From contig CM071570.1 in NCBI GenBank assembly GCA_036426205.1, positions 140,139,048 through 140,203,047 of the forward strand: a DNA stretch of 64,000 bases. Direction: 5' to 3'. The notes beneath the pieces are model-generated. The model worked only from the letters and a program-made list of their open reading frames with translations. It was not told the DNA's origin and did not search any database. Source of the stretch: Ascaphus truei (taxonomy: Eukaryota > Chordata > Amphibia > Anura > Ascaphidae). Of this stretch, positions 21,775 through 33,843 are shown piece after piece (positions within the stretch are counted from its first letter, which is position 1; each line of letters starts with the position of its first letter). The translations under genes and the position numbers were made by a program.

Positions 21775-23475
21775 AAGTGGTATCAAAAGTGAAGAGAGAC
21801 AAGGCATCAGTGACACTGATCGCTCCTGTTTGGCCAAGAGGGCACTTGTATTGCTATCTCAAGGGGACAATGGCAGGGCAACCGTCAGTAGCTCTAGATC
21901 TACTTTCACAGGGGTTTCTCTTTCATCTAAAGCCACAAAGACCTTCTCTGGCTTCATTTAACACAGGATCTGGAAGATATTTTGGGCCTGGTGTGTATAA
22001 AGTATCTTATAAAGTATTAATTTAACAAGGTTTTAAGAAGGGTTTTAGGCAATCTTCGATTAAGGTGCAGTTTCTAGCCTTCTGTAAGTTTTTTGAGAAT
22101 CCAATTGCTTTGCACTTTTTGATAACTAGATTCGTGAAAGCAACTTCTTGTATCGGTTCTAGTTTCCCAGTTTCAGCACGGGACCTAAATCTAGTGCTCA
22201 AAGCCTTAACGACTGGATCGTTTGAACCTTTCCAGGACATCCCTTTGCCATTTTTCACCAACAATATTTCTAGTTGCCACAACTTTGCATAGAAGAGCAG
22301 GAGAACAAGCTCTTTCGTCAGTCCATCCCATCATCATGCATAAGGGAGAGATTGTTATGAGGACTGTTCCAGAGTTTAGATCGTAGATTTTCACCTTAAC
22401 CAAGATATAGTCGCATCTTTCTTCCCTAATCCTCGTAATGAAATTGAAAGGAAATGCCACTGTTAAGATGTTGTTGGGGTCATAATGTACCTTGAACCTA
22501 TCAAATCCTTCCAAATGTCATACAGATTATTCATTCTTTGTGGAGGTCCTCACGTGAGTTAGTAGCCACCTACAATCTTTCGATGGATTAAGAAAGTTAT
22601 CCATAACTCTTATCAGACCTCAGGGCTACAAATAGTAGCAGCCCTTAGGCCAAGTCCCTAATGGAGGCTGCAGCACACGCGCCTGGCATTGAGTGCACAG
22701 CTTAAAACCGCTTTCTGCAGGCAGCGATCGGAGGTGCGGGGGACGTGGCCAAAACAGGAGGAGTGGGCGTGGCCATGACGTGGGGGGGGGAGGGCACTGG
22801 AGATAATTGCCATCTCATGTACGGTTTAAAATGTATTTGCAGAATGAAACGTAGGAGAGATGGAGCATCCTATGTGCTTTCTAATTGCATGCATCACACT
22901 TCGCTGGCACCGCAGAAAATCATCCTAGTATTATGCTGATTGTATCAATTATTAAAGATTGTTGGGTTGTGCACAGACAGCAGGACCAAGGATCATTTAC
23001 ATACCAACAGCACTATCACCACGCATTAAACTATGTTAGCCAGTATAATAGACCAAAGTAAGCTATGTTCCTATTAGCCCAAGCTATCTCCCCTCCTATT
23101 GGCTCCCAGCGCACCATGTGACAATCCTGTTGAATCCCCTGCTGGCCGACGCGCCATAGCGCCCCGTGAACCAACAGGGAAGGAGAAGACACTGGGGCCT
23201 GCCACTACCGAGGCGAGTGACTCGTGTGCGGCGCGGTGTGGTCTTTAGTTTCTACCTTTATTAAACATTGCAAGGTGGACATTTCGGCCTCTGTAGAGGC
23301 AACAATCTGACAAAGTCCTTCAAGCAACTATTAAATATATCATTTAGTTTTTCCCGTCCTAGATTAAAAAGCGTTGAGAAATCCTGTTTGCTTTTTCCTG
23401 CAGCCACCTGGGACGCAGAAGAAAGAGCAAAATTGTACTTACAATATTTTCCCTTCCTCTAGTCACATTGCAGCA
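21775..23475 (+). pseudogene. DIRS-type retrotransposon remnant (3' end of pol and tyrosine recombinase)
   Basis: Translations give KVKRDKASVTLIAPVWPRGH and DLLSQGFLFH, hallmarks of the DIRS pol end. They are followed by a tyrosine-recombinase region (ARDLNLVLKALTTGSFEPF, a mutated RRxGE block, KGEIVMRTVPEF, HLNQDIVASFF). After the insertion at 22648-23244 the frame resumes with FIKH-like and VEA residues. DIRS elements integrate with a tyrosine recombinase instead of an integrase. Multiple stops show it is dead. Confidence 0.7.
22648..23244. mobile_element. Harbinger-like MITE in DIRS (third family member)
   Basis: A 597-bp GC-rich insertion flanked by TTA (22645-22647 and 23245-23247). It starts GGCCAAGTCCC and contains blocks like those of the elements at 5816 and 6550 (AGCGCACCATGTGAC, ATCCCCTG, GACGCGCCA.AGCGC). 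The right end is more diverged. DIRS coding similarity lies on both sides, which supports an insertion. Confidence 0.6.
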
Positions 23476-23730
23476 CATACCATTTGTGAGCTCTCCCCTA
23501 TGTTGTAAACAGGGGTTATTTGAAAATTATATAATGTAGATACTGAATTAACTCTGCTCAAGTTCTAGTCATTGAAATACATCTGAAACTGGCGTTGGAA
23601 GAAGTTGAAATACCCCCCCAATGACGTCGTCTTCTTGTCCTAACCATATGACAAGAAGAGCGTTAACCTGTTAGTTATTTTCCTGCTGCCATGATGGGAC
23701 TAGAGGAAAAATAAAAATCTTGTAAGTAAC
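23435..23730. repeat. DIRS-type inverted terminal sequence
   Basis: ttacttacaatattttccct...cctctagtc near 23438-23465 is an imperfect complement of gactagaggaaaa...cttgtaagtaac at 23698-23730. Each is followed or preceded by a gcagc/ctgctg motif. DIRS elements end in inverted repeats with internal complementary copies, which fits. Confidence 0.5.
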
Positions 23731-23739
23731 ATTTTTACT

Positions 23740-25386
23740 AGTTTCCAGGTTGATGTGCCAGAAAATTAATGGTGTCAGAAAGCTAAAAACTGTCCATTTA
23801 AAAAAAATAAATGGACTTGAGTCCATTTCACATCCAGCTTTTCTACTTTTACGCATATCAGAGGGGGAAGGGAAATTAACGGATTTAGGAATGCATTAAG
23901 CTTCTATAGAAATATTAAGCCAGACTAAGTAAAAGTTTCACTTATTTGTAATGAATACAATACTAGATTCTCCTCTGTTACTCGGTGCTCCAGATTCATT
24001 AGCTTTTGGAGGTGACATACTACTCTTTTTGACCGACTCTTTCTTGCCCCTCAACCCTTTAAAATATTTGGGTAGCATTTAAACATCCACATTTTTAAAT
24101 TACTAACAAAAAAAAAATTGTATGTCTTTAAAAAAGGTTGCTCCGGAAGGAGTGCAACAAGGTCCCGCTTTCACCTCTCTTTGTATCGCTATAATGTGTA
24201 GGACTTAACCTGGGCTTCTTCCTCCAAATCACTCTGTACTAATAGTGGAATACATATTTCGTTCGTCATTTCATTTAAAGTTATGAATAGGAGGAGTTTG
24301 GTCACCTGTCCGTACAGTCCAAAGCTAGTTTCACCAATGTTTGTAACTAATCACGTCACCTGCCTCATCTAGTTTCACCCAATAAAAAAATTCATTTAAA
24401 AAAAAGTCATTGTCCTTCTAGGACTCCTCTTACATATTTAAAGCTATATTACATCCATGCAATACTCAGCACAAGGTGTGTATACCTAACCGTTTAGCTC
24501 AACGATATTCCACATTTGGCAAATAGTTTGACACAATGAATGCTCACAATGGATTATCACATCAGTATTAATTTATTTTAATACAATATTTTGCAAATTG
24601 TTAAATCTACTTATCAACAGAGGAAACAATAGCAAAAAAAAAAAAAAAAAAAAAAAGGAGGGGGGGGGGGATTAACAAAAAACTACATTTCCTGAAACAA
24701 CTAATTTAGCAGGTTAATATTTACATTTAGGACCGGGGGGAAAAAAGGGTGGGGTCCCTGCTCAGCTTTATAATACCGGTAATATTCTAGAGGTGGTGTT
24801 CTCTCTAGGAAGAATAACTATAGTACACACGAAAAAGAAAGAATCCCTGGTGATGCACTCTCCTCAACTAAATTGAAAATAAATACATTGTATTCAAAAA
24901 CAATATTTACATTGGCTTTATATCGACTAAGCCAATGAGAAGACATTAAGAGCCTGGTAGAAGGTGGTTATCTAAGAACAGTAAGAAACATTCTGATAAA
25001 ACAGACAGGTTTCCAATATACCTTTCCAAATGTTAAAATGATATACATTTTGTTAAGCTCGTTTATCCTGTTTCAAAATAACAGATAGTACTAACTTTGA
25101 AAGCCATTTCAGCGTCAGCCCTGAAATTCACGGTTTGAAAAGCAAAGGAGTTTTGAATCTCAGACTTGCTTCTATAGAACAGATTAAACCTACAACTTGC
25201 AGTCTTTGCCCCCCTGTCTATTTTGTCCTTATGGTATAGTCTTTAGAGGCACCCCATCTCAATTCAGAGTGTCAGCAGTCTGGCAGTAGGTGTTGCCTGT
25301 AGTACACTTAGTCCTCCACATGCCCGTGTATCACCCTCTCACAAACCTATCTTTGGGTCCCTTTTCCCAACACAAAAACCTACATA
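23740..25386. other. Intron 1 sequence with poly-A/poly-G tract
   Basis: Contains an A run followed by a G run near 24633-24670. No exon, RNA gene or bounded transposon was recognised. Confidence 0.55.
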
Positions 25387-27642
25387 CAGGCGGTCCTCGG
25401 TTATCCGACGCAATGCGTTACTCAAAATGGCGTCGGATAGCGAAGCGTGGTAAAGCGAAACCCGTTTTCCCATAGGAACACTGTTTAAATCAAACGTTCT
25501 GTTCCTGAAGGCATTTTTAATGCTAAAATACACAGAAAATTTTACTCAAGCAATAAGATATGCAGCACACACAGATTATATAAACATTGTATTTATTGAT
25601 TCCAGAACTGTAAAATAAAACTATACTGTATTCTGTACAGTAATGTACATGAGCAAAATAAAAAACATCAATTATTGGAGGAAGATGATTGGGGGGGAGA
25701 GGGGGGAATCTTCAACAGACAACGGACTTTTTGGAGGTGATGTAGGTGAACTTGAAGGTTTGGGCCTCTTGAAGAATTTCTTCAATGAAGTCTGGACAGA
25801 TCCTTTCCTTTTCTGCGTGTAGATCTCTCTATAGCAGATGATTTGGCTGGACAACCCACGACTGACTGTTGAACTCCGTTCAATGTTAGGGTCATTATCC
25901 TCAAATATGGCCAGTGCGCTATCAATGTGCTTGAATGCCGCAGTCAAAATTTTGGTTGAGATAGCAGTAAAAGGTACGTGCTCCAGCCAAAGGTACATTT
26001 GGTTGACACTTCAGCAGATTGGTGGGCCTCCTCTTCAGCAATTTTTTGCTCTTCTAATTGCATCAGGTCTTCATTGCTCAACTCGTTAGAATGTGAGGCG
26101 AGCAACTCCTCAATATACTCGGTTTCCAGCTCCAAGTTCAGATCTCTGGCCATTTGCACAACCGTTTCTGTAACCTCTGCAACAGTCTCTGTAATGCCTT
26201 GGACATCTGACAGAAAATCAGGGCACAAATTACGCCAAACTCCATTTAAACTGGATTGTTTGACCTCATTCCATGCCTCTCCGATGTTTCTTACTGCATG
26301 GAGAATGTTGTAACCCTTCCAAAATTCTTTCAACGTTGGACCTCCTTCCACATCAGTTGCGCTGATGGCATGGGCAAATGTTCGCCTAAGGTAGTAGGCC
26401 TTCAAGGAAGTGATAACCGATCGGCTGTATCAATGAGGTGGTGTTGGGGGGCATGAACACCACCATGACGTTTGGATGATGGTCATCCAGGTACACAGGA
26501 TGGCCAGGAGCAATGCCCAGGAGCAGCAATGCTTTAAAATCAAGGTTCTGGTTTATGCAATATAGTTGCACAGCTGGGATAAATTGATGCTGGAACCAGT
26601 CCTCAAAAAGGCTCCCTGTTACCCATGCCTTACGGTTGGACTTCCAAATCACTGGAAGTGTGCTCTTTGCATAACCATTGAATGCCCTAGGGTTTTCTGT
26701 ATGATAAACAAGCAAAGGTTTTAGCTTGAAATCACCTGCAGCATTTGATCCAAGCAGAAGAGCCAGCCTGTCCTTTGCAACTATAAAACCAGGCATAGAT
26801 TTTTCCTCTTTTGCAATGTAGCTTCTACTGGGCATTTTCTTCCAGTAGAGCCCAGTCTCGTCAACATTGAAAACTTGACGTGCGCAATAGCCACCGTCCT
26901 CTAATTTTGGCCAATGTAACAGGGAAGGTTTTAGCTGCCTCCTCATCAGCACTAGCAGCTTCACCGGTCACTTTAATGTTATGCAAGTTTGCCCTCTCTT
27001 TAAACCGCATAAACCAGCCCTTACTTGCAGTGAACGTTTCCTCAGTGGTCCCTTCTCCATGCTGTTGCTTAATGTCCTCATAAAGACTCAAAGCCTTGGC
27101 CTGAATTAAGGCTAAACTAATGGGCACATGACGCTGGGATTGATCTTCCAGCCATATGATGAGGAGTTTTTCTACCTCAGCAATATGCCCAGCACATTGC
27201 CTTATTGTTGTACCTTGCATAGGCGCTGAGCCCTTGATCTGTTCCAAGATTCTTGCCTTATCTTTTATTATTGTCACAATAGTTGTGCGAGATATATCCA
27301 AGGCACGTCCAATTTCTGTGTTTGTCTCTCCTTTCTCAGAGCGCTTTATTATGTTTTGTGTGGTCTCTAAAGTAATAGATTTTCTAAACCTTTTTGGAGC
27401 AACACCACTTTGCTTTTTGCTTTAATCAGACATGGTTAAGGGCCCAAGATACACCACTAAACCTTCACACAGACTGTTCAGAATGATTTCCCTAGCCTGC
27501 AGCCTTCTGATTGGGCAATTGTAGCAATTTTGTAAAGCGTCGTAAGAGCGTTGGATAAGCCGTTCGGGCGTCGTAAAACGGGCCATAGGGATGCATTGAC
27601 TAGCGTCGGATAAGCCGTTCGTCGTAAAACGAGGACCGCCTG
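25387..27642 (-). mobile_element. Full-length Tigger (pogo/Tc1-mariner) transposon
   Basis: Begins CAGGCGGTCCTCGG and ends CGAGGACCGCCTG, the classic Tigger termini, and is flanked by TA at 25385-25386 and 27643-27644. Length is 2256 bp, close to the 2.4 kb of human Tigger1. Both ends carry a subterminal cgtcggata/cg motif. The transposase gene runs on the minus strand. Confidence 0.95.
25672..27433 (-). pseudogene. Tigger transposase (disabled)
   Basis: The ATG at 27433 is followed by a stop at codon 4, then continues VAPKRFRKSITLE (HTH/CENP-B-like DNA-binding region), KGWFMRFKERANLHNIKVTG, FNVDETGLYWKKMPSR with the first catalytic Asp, and NTTSLIQPI. The second catalytic site reads GIAPGH where DNAPGH is expected. 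A frameshift follows QPI, removing the third site. The C-terminus QTSLKKFF resembles a PCNA-interacting peptide. Domesticated relatives are TIGD and CENP-B proteins. Confidence 0.92.
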
Positions 27643-27644
27643 TA

Positions 27645-29365
27645 TTGCATATTTCACTGCTTTCAGAGTTATACTTTTGCCCAACATTTAAGACGAAACC
27701 ACAGGAAGAAAAACAATCAAAGAGATATTCTAAACACTTTGTAGACACGCTGGTCAGCTATAGGGTGGGAAAAAAATAAACTTGCTCTTTAGACATTTCT
27801 GCAGCCTGTGCGGCAAGAGAGACAGAAATTACCATAAATTCTGGTATTAGGCATTGGATGACAAGAACCCTCTTACATTAATATTTGCTTAAGAAAATGT
27901 TTGATCCCACATTTCCCCATATACACAAGGCATTAAAATAAACAAAAAAAAAACAGAAGATAAAACGTGTTGCGTTTCGCAGGAAAGTTATTTACACTTG
28001 TTTGGAAACATTTATATCCAATTATGCACAGCACTAGAGTAAATTACGTTAGCTGAAATTACTTAAAAAAAATTTTTTTTTTCATTTTGGCAAAGTGATA
28101 GAGCAGATATAACTTCACAAATCACTTAAAAAGCAAATATAACCTGCTCAGAAGTGAATGGATATGTACAGCATAAAAAAACTCTCTAAATAACATGGTT
28201 TACTTGCACAAATGCTTATTTTATGTGAAATTTATAAATGGCAGTTATAAGGTTTGGGAGACGAAAATAGCAAATGTTGACTTGTTGGTTTGATAAGACC
28301 ACAAACACATTAGCCAATTTTCACAGAACAGTTTTGAATCAATAATAGCAATGGCAGAGAGGTCATGGGGAGAACAGGTAATATAGCTTCCATACTGTCA
28401 CATTACAATGTACATAGATTTGACATGACAGAATGGATCTGCTTAATCCTAGTGCTCCACGTGCAGCTGCAAGTGTGACATTGCTAAATGTCACCAATGC
28501 CTGAGCAAGAAGTAGGGGCATCGGAAAATGTTAGAGCAATTGATTTTATGCAGAAAAGAACAGAAACTTTTTTTTTTTTTTGTAATGCACAATTAAGACT
28601 CTTTTTTTTTCAGAGGTTGAATAAATTGTACTAAAAATGCACCTTTTATATAACCAGCAGAAAGCATCTGAGGTAGAGGGACATTAGTTCACCAAAACAG
28701 AACTGGTCATTGTAATTCACTTAATCCTTTTGCGGTGTCACAGCCCCCCATGTACAAAAAGGAGCTAAAATTGTGAGGGTAATCTAAACAGGTGCCTCCA
28801 GAACAAAGGAAAGCAATTTATCGGTATAATGCATTTACCAACAAAAAACAAATCTTGAAAGTAAAATGTGGTTTTATTTTAATTTGGTAATGCATGTTTA
28901 TCTACTACTTATTGAGCCAACCTGTAAAAGCAGTAAATCACCACAATTTTTCTTGGGGTGGGGGGGATAACACAGGTTTTCTTGTAACAAAATATCGCAG
29001 TTCATTTTCGGAAGAATACTGGTACCAACCCTGGGGTGTTATAAAATAGTGTGTGGGCTGGGGAAAAATTTCTGCTTTAATCAACAATGACAACCATGGC
29101 ATAGTTACTTTACAAAGAAAGAACACATCAACTTAACATACATCAATTTTACAGTGTACATGTAGTCAGTCTCAAAAGCATTTGATTATTATGAAAACGT
29201 GGATATGTTGTGTATGATTTTGTATTAAATGTGCTAATCACCTTAATTTGAACCATTAAACATGGTCACTGCCATTAGTATACTTTGGTCCTATGAACGA
29301 CTGTTGCTTTCATTTGTTATGCAAAAATCCCTAAAATTTGGCCCATGGCGTCTGTGCTGTGTGCA
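27645..29365. other. Intron 1 sequence, unrecognised
   Basis: AT-rich with several A and T runs. No exon or bounded repeat seen. Confidence 0.55.
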
Positions 29366-29482
29366 GTGATGACTGACCTGTCAATCACCGCTGCAGCCGG
29401 CAACAGCGCTCCCCAACAACATTAAAGCCGGACCTGGCAACTCGGCACAGGAAAACAGCTGTGATTGACAGGTCAAGTCACC
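29366..29482. repeat. Inverted repeat, about 27-bp arms
   Basis: GTGATGACTGACCTGTCAATCACCG at 29366 pairs with the complement of TGTGATTGACAGGTCAAGTCACC ending at 29482. The spacer is about 60 bp. It resembles the ends of a short MITE; no target duplication was found. Confidence 0.65.
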
Positions 29483-29859
29483 ACCACATAGCTCAGTGAG
29501 GAGAACAGTGGGAAGGTGGGAATTGGAGAGCAGGAGAAAGGCTGTGTGAGTGCTGGTGGCATAGCTAGTCAGAGTCTTCCTGTACTCTGCCCGCCCCCAC
29601 TCTCAATGCACACTGTGGTGGGGGAGAGGAGTGTCGGTGGGTGAGCGAGATTCCGTCTGTGACAGTATGGAACAGATATACACAGACACACACAGTGACA
29701 CAGAGCGGCCGATTGGAAGAGGCACCTAAAAATTCATTGCGTTCTGGGAAGTGAAATAAAGGATAGAAGCCAATATGTTGGTAAACCAACACTTTTTTTT
29801 CACATTTAACAAGCAGAGCAAAGCATTTGTTGAAGTTACAGCTCTGCAAAAAATTCAGA

Positions 29860-30645
29860 AAAAGTTAATTCCATGGTTGGCAGCAAACTGTTGCATGGGA
29901 AGCCCCTACACCATTGTTAAAAGTAGGCTGCCCCCCTTTTAAAATATAGCTTAAACTCATTAATGGTCCCATTGCTACAGAATCCAGACTTCTCCCCCCG
30001 GGAGCACAACACAAAGCATTTGAGGCCTGGCAGATAGCCGGTATTACTAAATTAAAGGACTTCATCTCCTGGGACAAATTAATCCCTTTCGAGACCCTCA
30101 AAGGAGGAGAAAGTTAGCAAAGCGGGAGAGATTCCTTTACACTCAACTAGATCACTTTGTGTCTAAAAGACTGCCGCCAACACCGTTCTCCTCCTCGACA
30201 TACTTTGAAAGTGTGTGCGAGGTCAGGGCGGGCTGCAGTGGTTTGATCTCGTCAATCTATCAAATAATACGCAATCCTGATAGAGAAAAAAAAAAACGAT
30301 TTATGCTGCAGTGGGAAAGATCTGGGTGCTTCAATAGTTATGGAGGATTAGCTGGATATATGTGAGACTGCAGCAACAAGTGCGGTATGTGTCACCATAA
30401 AGGAAAATGCATACAAAAGTGATACCTGACCCAAGTGAGACTACATAGGATTTACCCAGAGCTCCGTCTGAATGTTTCAGGGTCTGTGGACAATTGGCAC
30501 ACTTAAAACATATATGGTGGAATTGCCCAAGCGTGGCTGAGATGTGCGCCTGCGTCTTCGAGCTAATCATAGGCATTTTAGAAACCACGGTGCGCCCAGA
30601 CACGTGGGTGGAGCTTCTCAATAGGCCTATTTGCAAGCTCCCTTA
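29860..30645 (+). pseudogene. L1/Tx1-like LINE ORF2 C-terminal fragment
   Basis: Broken plus-strand frames give FHGWQQTVAWEAP, LINGPIA, KLKDFISWDKLIPF and HIWWNCPSVAEMCACVFELI, the last matching the H-x-W-x-C block near the end of L1/Tx1 ORF2. Many stops. It is unrelated to the L2 and CR1 copies here. Confidence 0.6.
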
Positions 30646-30736
30646 CTGAACAAGTAAGCTAGTAAATAACATTGTTACAGCGGTGAGATGCTGTATAGCA
30701 GTCCATTGGAGACAGTTAAATAGTTCACATATTCTT

Positions 30737-30784
30737 CAATAACCCCCCCCCTTCCCCCACCCCCCCCCCCCCCCCCCCCCCCCC
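30737..30784. repeat. Poly-C tract
   Basis: More than 40 bases that are nearly all C, with one short interruption. Length is likely unstable and hard to sequence. Confidence 0.95.
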
Positions 30785-30899
30785 AATACCCTAGCATATA
30801 GCAACATAGTAGACATTACTGGTTGTGACAACCAGGTAGCTCAATGAGTCAGACTGGATAAATATCCACCCAGCACTACAAAAGGCACCCAAATCTGTG

Positions 30900-31685
30900 T
30901 TATACAAGCCTATATATGCTTATGGTTTGACTCCCACTTAACATTCGGGATGCACATTGATACCCTGACAACCAAGACCTACGCCAAACTAGGGGTACTT
31001 TACAGGAACAAATCCTCCCTAAGTCTCCTGGTCAGAAAGCGTATCGCACAGCAGATGCTAATGCCAATTATTGACTATGGAGACATAGTATATGGCTCAG
31101 CACCTCAAACCCACCTTAGCAAACTTGACACCCTCTACAATTCAATTTGTCGTTTTGTTCTCCAATGCAACTACAACACACATCACTGCGAAATGCTCAA
31201 AGAACTAGATTGGTCATCACTAGAGTTTAGGCGCAAAGTTCACCTTTCCTGTCTTGCCTTTAAATTCATGGGCAAGCTACCCAGCTACCTGAACAAGCTC
31301 CTCACCCCTACCACTTGCAGCACTTTTCACCTGAGATCAGACTCCAAAAGACTGTTCATGGTCCCAAGGCTCAACAAAGTATCCGGACGTTCCTCCTCTT
31401 ACCGTACACCCCAAAACTGGAACAACCTACCAGAGACTCTCACATGCACCACCAGTTTAATTTATTTCAAATCTAAGGCTGTCTCACATTTTAACCTGGT
31501 CTGTAACTGTTTCATACGCTCATAATATATATTTTCTTTAACTGTGCACGCAATGTCTTGTATATAATGTATACCCTGTTCATTTATGTAACTGTACTTG
31601 TAACCATGTATTTGTTTTACTCTGTGCCCAGGACATACTTGAAAACGAGAGGTAACTCTCAATGTATTACTTCCTGGTAAAATAT
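30900..31685 (+). pseudogene. Non-LTR retrotransposon (CR1/L2/Rex1-group) 3' end, best copy
   Basis: An open frame of about 190 codons from 30950 covers the post-RT domain: MHIDTLTTKTYAKLGVLYRN, MPIIDYGDIVYGSAPQTHL, LKELDWSSLEFRRKVHLS, NWNNLPETLTC. It is followed by a 3' UTR ending in cctggtaaaatattttataaataaat. It is 5' truncated and lacks the RT catalytic core. It shows the empty site for the MITE at 5816-6330. Confidence 0.8.
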
Positions 31686-31689
31686 TTTA

Positions 31690-32880
31690 TAAATAAATAT
31701 GCATGCTTAAAGATGTTGTACCCCCATGCCTTCGCTCTCCTATTGCTCCCACCATTGCAAACTGAATGCATACAGAAGGACGTCATGTCCCTCTCACTCA
31801 CTTCACTTCACTTCTATACCGCATGCTGAAAATTCTTTGTATAAATAAAAAGCGTAAAAAAATATATATATATATATATATTAGTTTAAAAACGTTAGTG
31901 TCTAAGCTCTAGAAAACCATACAAAAAAACTAAACCTACAATAATATAGTTGCAATTTTTCTTAAAGTTACCACAAAAACAGAAGACTGACAGATTTGCT
32001 CTGTCCAAACAACATTTTAACCAAATTATAACATTACTTTAGACAAGTTTGTGGAAGACAAGTTGGAGGGTGGGGGGAGAGAAGGGGTTCATAATGTTCC
32101 TATCACTCCAAACATCTGTAGTAGGATGGAAAATTATCCAAAAAAACTATCAATCACAGACAGCACTGCACACAGGACTACAAACATACATCTATTTTAG
32201 TTGGCTTAATGTATTTGAAAAGCAAAAACAGATCACTATAATACAACATTATGATATGAGGAAGCTTCATAAAAATGGTGATATAAAAAATGTATCACTC
32301 TACAGAGCATTTAAAATATAAAAAGGTGGGAACACAAATAGATCAATTACAAAGTGGGCAATAAAACTGGATATGAGAATAGTTATATCAGGATTCATAA
32401 TCCATTGAAGTGATTATTCAACTGTAAGAAAAAAATCACTGCACAGGAGAGTAAGATCCAACGTAGTCCATCTATGGTCCATAACGGGAAACTATCAAAG
32501 ATTACTTTCAAATACAATAAGTCAATTCAGGCATATCAAAATATAGATGTGAAACATTACAGCAACACATTTAAGTCATAAAAAGGTATATAACATCCAA
32601 CTAGATGTTTACCCTGAGAAAGCATGCCATTACAAATTCTAAAATATATATTTAATGTGCCTGGACCCTCTTGTGTTACAACTGAATATATTGGCTAGCT
32701 ATCCACACTTTTCCATCTTGGTTACTTGGCATGAATCTTTAAGTATAGTTGTATTCTTCATGCCACTAATTAATGAGTGTATGCATACAGTGCTGTACAT
32801 GATCACACAGCAGCTCATTCAATGAGAAAAACAACAATTGATGGGGATCAACCCTGTCATGACTCACATTGTGGAATAAA
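31690..32880. other. Intron 1 sequence, unrecognised
   Basis: AT-rich, with a (TA)n tract near 31861-31881. No exon or clear transposon. Confidence 0.55.
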
Positions 32881-32959
<79 letters not shown>

Positions 32960-32988
32960 GATATATCTATATATATATACACACATAA

Positions 32989-33019
<31 letters not shown>

Positions 33020-33080
33020 AATATAAATGAGATATAATATATAAATATAAAATATAAATGAGAGAGAGACAGAGACAGAG
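32881..33080. repeat. (CA)n with flanking (TA)n and GAGACA repeats
   Basis: A CA run at about 32892-32952, then TATATA blocks to 33010 and a GAGACAGAGACA block at 33061-33088. Opposite-strand Cys-Val frames are artefacts. Confidence 0.95.
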
Positions 33081-33227
33081 ACAGAGAGAACATTCACATG
33101 TTTTAGAGATGGGCTCTAGTCACATTCCAAGATGCACTGTTTATGAGTAAACCCGTTGCTTGCTTTATTCATTGTAACACCGCCGGAAGAGATCAGTGTA
33201 TCTCAATAACTCGCACAAATAATAAAT

Positions 33228-33366
33228 ATAATGTATACCTTGTTCATTTATGTAACTGTACTTGTAACCATGTATTATTTGTTTTACTCTGTGCCCAGGA
33301 CATACTTGAAAACGAGAGGTAACTCTCAATGTATTACTTCCTGGTAAAATATTTTATAAATAAATA
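33228..33366 (+). mobile_element. 3' terminal fragment of the LINE at 30900
   Basis: Nearly identical to the 31559-31697 3' UTR (gtataccttgttcatttatgtaactg ... ttcctggtaaaatattttataaataaat). A heavily 5'-truncated insertion of the same family about 0.4 kb upstream of MAP3K7 exon 1 on the genomic map. Confidence 0.85.
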
Positions 33367-33417
33367 ATTTCGTTAGCCACAGAACGGGAGAGGGAGAGAG
33401 GGAGAGAGACACACATC

Positions 33418-33442
33418 ACCCCCCCCCCCCCCCCCCCCCCCC
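33418..33442. repeat. Poly-C tract
   Basis: About 25 consecutive C residues in MAP3K7 intron 1, some 300 bp from the exon 1 donor. Confidence 0.95.
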
Positions 33443-33759
33443 ATAGGAAAGTTGAGCAATTGGTGTTCACACATAGCTCAGTGGGCAGGTGACAGGAGCA
33501 TCTGGTCAAGATGTGATTTTAGTGAGGACCAACTTTATGGACCAGTTCCGGTTTTAAAAACAACTGTTGTACAAAACAAGTTTCTACTCTGCTCACTTAT
33601 CCCGCAGCACCACCGTGCTGTGCTCCCCATTCACACACCGCCGCTTTATTACTGACACTTCGACCACTCACCTTCCCACTATCACCCCACCCTCCTCCTG
33701 CATATCCCTCCGCCGAAACACCCCAGTATCCCTCCGCCAGGTCCCCCCCTCTCTCTCAC

Positions 33760-33843
33760 CTCTTCCACCTCAATCTCCTTGTAGTCGATCTCGAAGTTCA
33801 GGCCCGGGAAAGTCTCGATCATTTCCGCAGAGGAGGCAGACAT
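33760..33843 (-). CDS. map3k7: MAP3K7 (TAK1) exon 1, coding part
   Basis: 84 bp, 28 codons: MSASSAEMIETFPGLNFEID then YKEIEVEE, followed by the donor gtgagag. The IDYKEIEVEE segment precedes the TAK1 kinase domain and joins in phase 0 with VVGRG of exon 2. The N-terminus is shorter than the mammalian one, which has a Ser/Ala-rich run, and has a single Glu before Ile-Asp. The start is the ATG at 33843, in CpG-island context. Confidence 0.93.
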
